Shown: piece by piece, positions 58,760 through 64,000 of the stretch
How the letters are laid out: every line of letters begins with the position of its first letter
Numbering within the stretch: position 1 is the first letter of the stretch
DNA from: Lachnospiraceae bacterium UBA2864
GTDB taxonomy: Bacteria > Bacillota > Clostridia > Lachnospirales > Lachnospiraceae
NCBI GenBank assembly: GCA_002350525.1
Contig: DEFA01000036.1
Span: forward strand, 79,797 to 143,796
DNA: 64,000 bases
Direction: 5' to 3'
Position numbers and translations under genes: made by a program
Notes under the pieces: model-generated
The model's input: only the letters and a program-made list of their open reading frames with translations
What the model was told of the DNA's origin: nothing
Database searches by the model: none

Positions 58760-60547
58760 ATGAGGTTTAAGAAATTTGCTTCTCTTGCTATCGCTTCAGC
58801 TATGACAATGTCAATGCTCGCAGGTTGTGGTGATACAGGAACAGGAAGCACAGAAGGATCAGGAGGCGGAGCTACAGAAGCAAAGACCGAAGCTTCAGGA
58901 TCCGAGAGCGCAACAGAGTCTTCAGGTGGTTCAGGCGGACAGCTTGAAGCAAACCACGATGAAGAGTATACAGTTGAGTTCTACAACGTAGCAGCTAACT
59001 TCCAGGGTGTTCAGCCGGGATGGTATGGCAAGATTGTTAAGGATAAGTTCAACCTTAATCTTAACATTATCGCACCTCAGGTTTCAGGTGATGGCGCAGC
59101 TCTTTATCAGACACGTTGTGCAGCAGGTAATCTTGGTGATCTCATCATCCTTGACAATGCTGATATGTCTGAATGCGTTGACGCAGGTCTTATCAAAGAC
59201 CTTAAGGGAACGATCGAGAATTATCCTAACCTTATGAAGTTCCAGAGCCAGATAGAAGCTTTCAATAAGCAGATGGGTGACGGAAATGGTATCTATGCTA
59301 TACCTCTTGAAATGAACAACAACGGACCTACAGATTACAAACAGCTTCACGTTTATACTTATCCTCGTATGGGATGGGATATGTACAATGAAGCAGGAGC
59401 ACCGGAACTTAAGAATCTTGATGATCTTCTTAACTGCCTTAAGAAAATTCAGGACGCTCATCCTACAAATGACAAAGGTGATTCAGCATATGCTATCAGC
59501 CTTTGGAAGGACTGGGACAGCGATTACATGGAGTGCGTGGCACAGCTTACAAAGTGGTACGGACAGGAAGTTAACGGTTCTGTGCTTATCGGAACTGATA
59601 ACACCATTACACCGCTTACAGATAAGAATGGCGCTTATTATAAGATGCTTAAGTTCTTCTTCAAGGCTAATCAGATGGGTCTTGTAGATCCTGACTCAGC
59701 TACACAGGATTGGAATGCGGTTGTTTCCAAGATGCAGGATAAGAGAATCTACCTTTACTGGTACAGCTGGCAGTATGGTTTCTGGAACAGCCCGGCAAGA
59801 GGTGAGGAAGGTGTTAACTACGTTGAGATTCCTGTAGCAGATACAAACCTTTATCAGCCATCAGATACATACTATGGTGACGGACGTGTAATCGCAGTTG
59901 GTTCACAGGTAACTGATGAGCAGTTTGCAAGACTTATGGAGTTCCTTGACTGGTATGCTTCACCGGAAGGCGTTCAGATTCAGCATGCAGGTACAGAGGG
60001 TCTTACATATACTATCGAGAATGGTAAGTACACACCTACAGAAGATGGTCTTAACAGATTCTCAGCAGAAGTTAAGGTTCCTGATGAACTCGGTGGTGGT
60101 AACTGGAATGACGGTAATAACATGATCAACCAGTGGATCGTTGCTTCTTGTGATATCAACCCTGATACAGGAGAACCATACAGCGATCAGATGTGGTCAA
60201 CAACTCGTAAGATGAACGAGACAAAGACAACAAAGGAATGGACAGAGAAGTTTGGTGCTGCAGATGATGTTGAGTACCTTCTTAACAACAATATGATGAC
60301 TGTTGTTCCTTCAATTAATATGTCTCTTGCAATCGATCCTACAGATATCAGCCTCGCTCGTAATCAGTGTGGTACTACGATCAAGGAAGCTTCCTGGAGA
60401 ATGGTATTCGCTACTGATGAAGCAGACTTTGATGCTCAGTGGGATGCAATGGTAGCAGAGCTCGACGGTCTCGGATATGCAGACGTTGTAGCATTTGATA
60501 CAGAGAAGTATCAGCCTATGCTTGATGCTCGTAAGGCAGCTCAGTAA
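58760..60547 (+). CDS. Large carbohydrate-binding lipoprotein of ABC transporter
   Basis: A 595-residue lipoprotein. The signal ends in the lipobox LAGC (Cys23), then a Gly/Ser/Thr/Glu-rich linker to about residue 70. The rest is a large type II binding fold as in the LipO/YtcQ family that captures oligosaccharides (YTVEFYNVAANFQGVQPGWYGK, NLGDLIILDNADMSE, GNGIYAIPLEMN, RLMEFLDWYASPEGVQIQHAGTEGLTYTIENGKY). AAAGGAGG precedes the ATG. With the two permeases upstream it forms an importer, and the beta-helix enzyme nearby may process the imported sugar. A strong terminator follows. Confidence 0.92.
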   Translation: MRFKKFASLAIASAMTMSMLAGCGDTGTGSTEGSGGGATEAKTEASGSESATESSGGSGGQLEANHDEEYTVEFYNVAANFQGVQPGWYGKIVKDKFNLNLNIIAPQVSGDGAALYQTRCAAGNLGDLIILDNADMSECVDAGLIKDLKGTIENYPNLMKFQSQIEAFNKQMGDGNGIYAIPLEMNNNGPTDYKQLHVYTYPRMGWDMYNEAGAPELKNLDDLLNCLKKIQDAHPTNDKGDSAYAISLWKDWDSDYMECVAQLTKWYGQEVNGSVLIGTDNTITPLTDKNGAYYKMLKFFFKANQMGLVDPDSATQDWNAVVSKMQDKRIYLYWYSWQYGFWNSPARGEEGVNYVEIPVADTNLYQPSDTYYGDGRVIAVGSQVTDEQFARLMEFLDWYASPEGVQIQHAGTEGLTYTIENGKYTPTEDGLNRFSAEVKVPDELGGGNWNDGNNMINQWIVASCDINPDTGEPYSDQMWSTTRKMNETKTTKEWTEKFGAADDVEYLLNNNMMTVVPSINMSLAIDPTDISLARNQCGTTIKEASWRMVFATDEADFDAQWDAMVAELDGLGYADVVAFDTEKYQPMLDARKAAQ

Positions 60548-60585
60548 GAGATAAATTTAAAAAAAGTTAATAACTTTTAGGTCCA

Positions 60586-60622
60586 AGGGATGTTATACTA
60601 TATGTATAACATCCCTGTTTTA
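60586..60622 (+). terminator. Terminator after sugar ABC operon 2
   Basis: A perfect 13-bp stem (60586-60598 with 60604-60616) is followed by GTTTTAAT. Confidence 0.87.
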
Positions 60623-60654
60623 ATACAGGGGTAAATTTATGTTAGAGGTGTTAT

Positions 60655-61224
60655 ATGAGCCTGAATAACAGGAATTATAAACTAAAGATTATGAAGTCCA
60701 AAAGAAAGACAATAGCTCTTCAGATAGAATCATCTGATTCGGTTGTTGTAAGAGCACCCTATAGAATGTCTATCAATGATATTGAGAAGTTTATCGATAA
60801 ACATAAGGTGTGGCTTGATAAACATCTCATCAAAATGCGTGAGATAGAGAAGTTATCCGAAAAGGAAAGAAAGTATACAGATGCCGAGATACGGCAACTT
60901 GCAGAATCGGCATGTACAGTAATATCTGAAAGAGTTCGGCATTATGCACCGCTTGTCGGTGTAGATTACGGTAATATAACGATCAGAAATCAGAAAACAA
61001 GGTGGGGAAGCTGTACCGCAAAGGGCAATTTGAATTTTAATGTTGCTCTGATGCGAGCTCCCATTGAGATCATGGACTATGTTGTTGTTCATGAACTTTG
61101 TCATATACTTGAATTAAATCACTCCGACAGATTCTGGAAAGAGGTTGAAAGGGTCATGCCGGAATATAAAACGTACGAAAAATGGCTTAAGGATCATGTA
61201 TATCTTATAAAATCATTTACATGA
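60655..61224 (+). CDS. YgjP-like zinc metalloprotease (DUF45)
   Basis: A 189-residue protein with the YgjP/DUF45 marks: KSKRKTIALQIESSDSVVVRAP near the N-terminus, TRWGSCTAKGNLNFNVALMRAP in the middle and the zincin motif HELCH with a third His about 10 residues on (NHSDRFW). Homologues bind zinc, and the substrate is unknown. Start ATG 60655 follows AGAGGTG. A gene for a metallophosphoesterase follows after about 25 bp. Confidence 0.88.
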   Translation: MSLNNRNYKLKIMKSKRKTIALQIESSDSVVVRAPYRMSINDIEKFIDKHKVWLDKHLIKMREIEKLSEKERKYTDAEIRQLAESACTVISERVRHYAPLVGVDYGNITIRNQKTRWGSCTAKGNLNFNVALMRAPIEIMDYVVVHELCHILELNHSDRFWKEVERVMPEYKTYEKWLKDHVYLIKSFT

Positions 61225-61249
61225 AACCTGTATGGAGGCAGAGTTTATT

Positions 61250-62122
61250 ATGGATAATTCAGATAAGAAAGAGAATATAAAAGATAAGAAAAAGAATAAA
61301 AAAGATAAACCTGTGATCAGTAAAACATTTTTGACAATAATCATAATTCTTATCCTATGGTCAATATGGTCATGGGTTCCTGTAACGGAAAGGATTAAAC
61401 TCGAATTGTTAAAAGATTCCGGAAGTGGTGTGAGGATTGTACTTATAACAGATCTTCATTCCTGCTACTACGGAAAAAACCAAAATTCTCTTATTAAAAG
61501 AATAGATAAGGAAAAGCCGGATATCATCCTTCTGGCAGGCGATATCTTTGATGATAAGATTGATGATGATAATACTAAGATACTTATAGAAGATCTTGTG
61601 AAGAAATATCCTTGTTATTATGTGACGGGCAATCATGAATACTGGAGCCACAGGGCAGATGAGATGAAGGAATATATGAAGTCTGTCGGCGTGCATGTTC
61701 TTGCGGGGGACTGCGAAACAGTAACCATTAACGGAAGTACTCTCGATATCTGCGGAATCGACGATCCTTACAATCTTTCGGAAGAAGAGTGGGTACATCA
61801 GATTGATAAAGCTTATTCGGAGACGGATGAAGCTCATGTCAGGATTCTCGTAACGCATCGTCCGGAAAAAGTCGAAGTATATGAGAAGTATGATTTTGAT
61901 CTGATAGTTGCGGGACATGCTCATGCCGGTCAGATTCGGATCCCATTCCTGAATAAAGGAGTACTTGCGCCTGACCAGGGTTTTATGGCAGAATATGTGA
62001 ATGGTACTTATACTCTTTCAAACGGAAGTATTATGGAGGTGAGCAGAGGACTTGCCAGAGAAAGTACTCCCGCACCGAGATTTTTTAATCATCCCGAAAT
62101 AGTGGTGATAGATCTTGAGTAG
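61250..62122 (+). CDS. Membrane-anchored metallophosphoesterase (YkuE-like)
   Basis: A 290-residue protein. A lysine-rich N-terminus (about 1-30) is followed by one membrane helix (about 33-52: FLTIIIILILWSIWSWV). The calcineurin-type phosphoesterase domain lies outside, with DLHS, GDIFDD, GNHEY, VTHRPE and GHAHAGQ. Similar proteins (YkuE, YaeI) act on UDP-diacylglucosamine or lipid-linked substrates; the true one is not known here. The start ATG 61250 has GGAGG about 11 nt upstream; an ATG at 61232 overlaps that SD. Confidence 0.85.
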   Translation: MDNSDKKENIKDKKKNKKDKPVISKTFLTIIIILILWSIWSWVPVTERIKLELLKDSGSGVRIVLITDLHSCYYGKNQNSLIKRIDKEKPDIILLAGDIFDDKIDDDNTKILIEDLVKKYPCYYVTGNHEYWSHRADEMKEYMKSVGVHVLAGDCETVTINGSTLDICGIDDPYNLSEEEWVHQIDKAYSETDEAHVRILVTHRPEKVEVYEKYDFDLIVAGHAHAGQIRIPFLNKGVLAPDQGFMAEYVNGTYTLSNGSIMEVSRGLARESTPAPRFFNHPEIVVIDLE

Positions 62123-62184
62123 ATTATTTTTAGAAAATCTCTTGAGTAATATATTTTTAGATAAGCATCAGCAGGATACGAAAC

Positions 62185-63777
62185 ATGAACAGTAAACAGA
62201 ATTCAAAAACAGGATATGGAAAATCAGAACGAGGTCATGTGATTGATATAGTAAGCTTTATATACATTGCGTATATGTTCAGCATATATCTTATGCATTT
62301 TAATGATAAGTATTTTGATATAACTCATACGAGAGCCAAGGTTTTTATCTACGGAACGCTTGGGTTTATAGCGTTTATGTGTGCAGCATATCTGCTTGAA
62401 ATATATATGATCGCATATTTCGATAAAAAAGCATCCGTAGGTGAATTTCTAAAAGCAGGTGAAAAAAGAATCCTTGCTTTGCCCGAGATAAGCATAATAC
62501 TTTTCTTTTTTGCGAATCTTGCGGCGTTCTTTAATGCACCGGATAAAGCAGGAGCGTGGACGGGAGATACGGGAAGATATTTCGGTCTCGGAATTGTGAC
62601 CGTGATAACTGCAATGTTCCTCCTTCTCGCAAGAAGGTGCAATCTCAGTGCGATACATTTCTATATATTCGCCGCTATCAGTGGTCTTGCATGTATCATG
62701 GCCTGCCAGCAGCATTTCGGACTTGATCCCTTCGAACTAAGAGTAGATATAATCGAAAAACAGAAGGAACTTTTTGTATCATTATTCGGAAATCTTAATA
62801 CATACGGATCTTTTCTTGCAATGGCCCTGCCGGGAATCGCAGCGGTATTTATATTTGCGGAAAAAAATATGAACAGACTGATAGCAGGCGTGTCGCTTTT
62901 TATAACAGCTATGGGAATTATTCCCGCAAAGAGCGATAACGTATATCTTGGAGCCGGATTTGCAATGCTTGTTATCCTTTATCTTTCGATATATTACAGA
63001 AAGACCTTTTGGTTTGCGGCATCGGCTGTGATCATATTTACAGGGCTTTTTGCAATGGCCTGCATGAATTATAGGCTCGGAGGAAGCCGGAAACATATTA
63101 ACGGACTCGCCGTTATAATAGAAAATCCCAAAATAATGATCATTCTTCTAGCGGTTTCGATTGCGGCCGCAATCGGTGTGTACTGTATAGGAGAAAAAGC
63201 AGGGAGAAAGCTTAATGAAAAAGATCTTAAGAGAATACTGCTCATAATGACCTTTGTGATCGCGTCTCTCGGAATAATAGTCTGTTATATCGGTGTCAAA
63301 AAGCATATATCGTTTTTTGTATTTAATGATAAATGGGGAACTTTCAGAGGTTATATATGGCGGAGAAGTGTGAGTCTTTTTGAAATGGCGTCTCCCCGTC
63401 AGAAGATTTTCGGATACGGGAACGAAACCATAAAGCAGCTGATGACTTCGAATTTTAACGAAGAGATGGTAAGGATAACAAATAAAACTTACGATAACTG
63501 TCATAATGAACTTCTTCAGTATCTTGTTACAACAGGACTGTTCGGAATGATAAGTTACAGTATGCTTTTTATATCCGGAGTAGTTTATATGATCAAAAAC
63601 TGCAAAGGAAACTGCGCGGCTATTGCAATTCTCGGTTCATTTACAGGATATGCCGTACAGGGTACGGTTTATCTTAATCAGCCTATAACAACGCCGCTTT
63701 ACTTTGTGCTTATGGCGGCCGGAATCGGCTTTGTCAGACGAAATCGTATACAAGAAGTATATTGCCCGAAGAATTAA
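62185..63777 (+). CDS. O-antigen ligase / polymerase-like membrane protein
   Basis: A 530-residue protein with about 11-13 membrane helices and the Wzy_C type loop: WGTFRGYIWRRSVSLFEMASPRQKIFGYGNETIKQLM, then THNE-like NCHNELLQYLVTTGLFG. In the family this loop carries the catalytic Arg and His and joins or polymerises polysaccharide chains on the outer face of the membrane. No other glycan-assembly gene is nearby, so its substrate (a surface polysaccharide or a lipid-linked sugar) is open. SD is weak (CAGGATACG). Confidence 0.82.
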   Translation: MNSKQNSKTGYGKSERGHVIDIVSFIYIAYMFSIYLMHFNDKYFDITHTRAKVFIYGTLGFIAFMCAAYLLEIYMIAYFDKKASVGEFLKAGEKRILALPEISIILFFFANLAAFFNAPDKAGAWTGDTGRYFGLGIVTVITAMFLLLARRCNLSAIHFYIFAAISGLACIMACQQHFGLDPFELRVDIIEKQKELFVSLFGNLNTYGSFLAMALPGIAAVFIFAEKNMNRLIAGVSLFITAMGIIPAKSDNVYLGAGFAMLVILYLSIYYRKTFWFAASAVIIFTGLFAMACMNYRLGGSRKHINGLAVIIENPKIMIILLAVSIAAAIGVYCIGEKAGRKLNEKDLKRILLIMTFVIASLGIIVCYIGVKKHISFFVFNDKWGTFRGYIWRRSVSLFEMASPRQKIFGYGNETIKQLMTSNFNEEMVRITNKTYDNCHNELLQYLVTTGLFGMISYSMLFISGVVYMIKNCKGNCAAIAILGSFTGYAVQGTVYLNQPITTPLYFVLMAAGIGFVRRNRIQEVYCPKN

Positions 63778-63827
63778 AATGTGTTACTATTGTGACCGAT
63801 TAAAGATGAGATTAAGGAGACGATACG

Positions 63828-64000
63828 ATGAAGATTTATGAGGAACTGGTTGAAAGAGGGCTTATCGCTCAGGTAACAAGTGAAGATGAGATTAAAGAGC
63901 TTGTAAATAACGGTAAGGCTACATTTTATATCGGTTTTGACCCTACTGCTGACAGCCTTCATGTCGGACATTTTATGGCACTTTGCCTTATGAAGAGACT
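63828..64000 (+). CDS. tyrS: Tyrosyl-tRNA synthetase (3' partial)
   Basis: The first 57 codons of a class Ic aminoacyl-tRNA synthetase that charges tRNA-Tyr. The sequence KIYEELVERGLIAQVTSEDEI, then IGFDPTADSLHVGHFMAL, contains the HIGH-type motif HVGH at residues 45-48 and the GFDPTA stretch typical of TyrRS. AAGGAGA lies 8 nt before the ATG. The gene runs off the right edge. Only 50 bp separate it from the preceding gene, so there is no room for a T-box leader. Confidence 0.95.
   Translation, partial: MKIYEELVERGLIAQVTSEDEIKELVNNGKATFYIGFDPTADSLHVGHFMALCLMKR

Noticed and set aside
63778..63827. T-box leader before tyrS
   Set aside because: Only 50 bp separate the genes and no T-box sequence (TGGnACCGCG) is present.

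Overview
Organism: this is a chromosomal window from a low-GC Gram-positive anaerobe, most likely a rumen or gut Lachnospiraceae (Butyrivibrio / Pseudobutyrivibrio / Roseburia neighbourhood). This is inferred from AT-rich composition, heavy AGA and ATA codon use, strong purine-rich Shine-Dalgarno (SD) sites, a class III (Firmicutes-type) fructose-bisphosphatase, DUF4317- and CmpB-type proteins, and carbohydrate ABC transporters paired with YesM/YesN or LacI regulators. Almost all genes lie on the + strand; only a pilin-like gene and a lipoprotein gene are on the - strand. No rRNA, tRNA, CRISPR, insertion sequence or prophage was seen. Layout: 0-12.6 kb holds a 5'-truncated membrane-anchored hydrolase, fbp, a pilin-like protein, a HAD phosphatase, a beta-lactamase-fold hydrolase overlapping a carbonic anhydrase, a gamma-glutamylcysteine ligase overlapping a class II amidotransferase by 59 bp, an ECF sigma/anti-sigma pair and two poorly known proteins. 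12.7-16.1 kb is a response regulator / ABC ATPase / permease / histidine kinase module of the peptide-antibiotic type. 16.1-19.3 kb is headed by a c-di-GMP-I (GEMM-I) riboswitch that precedes a 7TM protein and a substrate-binding-domain/GGDEF diguanylate cyclase. 19.3-22.2 kb holds a membrane-tethered S41-like peptidase, a gene remnant and a lipoprotein. 22.2-27.6 kb holds a radical SAM / small protein / LRR protein / metallopeptidase-VWA / MoxR ATPase cassette, followed by a UBA-like membrane protein. 27.7-31.2 kb has a second c-di-GMP-I riboswitch (before an HTH protein and a CmpB-like membrane protein), a decayed 2-hydroxyacid dehydrogenase and an EAL phosphodiesterase with a degenerate GGDEF domain. 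32-39.6 kb is a YesM/YesN two-component system and a ribose-type sugar ABC operon, separated by a long multi-hairpin leader. 39.7-52 kb holds an ANT(6)-like nucleotidyltransferase, a PAP2 phosphatase, sbcDC, a second two-component system, an XRE-regulated ABC exporter and several unknowns. 52-60.6 kb is a carbohydrate locus: a beta-helix enzyme, a DUF4317 protein, a LacI regulator, two permeases and a large binding lipoprotein, with no ATPase of its own. 60.6-64 kb holds a YgjP-like metalloprotease, a metallophosphoesterase, an O-antigen-ligase-like protein and the start of tyrS. How it fits together: the strongest theme is c-di-GMP. Two riboswitches, one predicted cyclase and one predicted phosphodiesterase lie within 15 kb, so the local genes probably both make and read the same signal. 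The second theme is regulated sugar uptake through two separate ABC systems. The best candidates for something undescribed are the radical SAM-LRR-metallopeptidase/VWA-MoxR cassette, the structured leader at about 34.55-34.77 kb, and a perfect 20-bp inverted repeat wrapped around the promoter at 47.5 kb.
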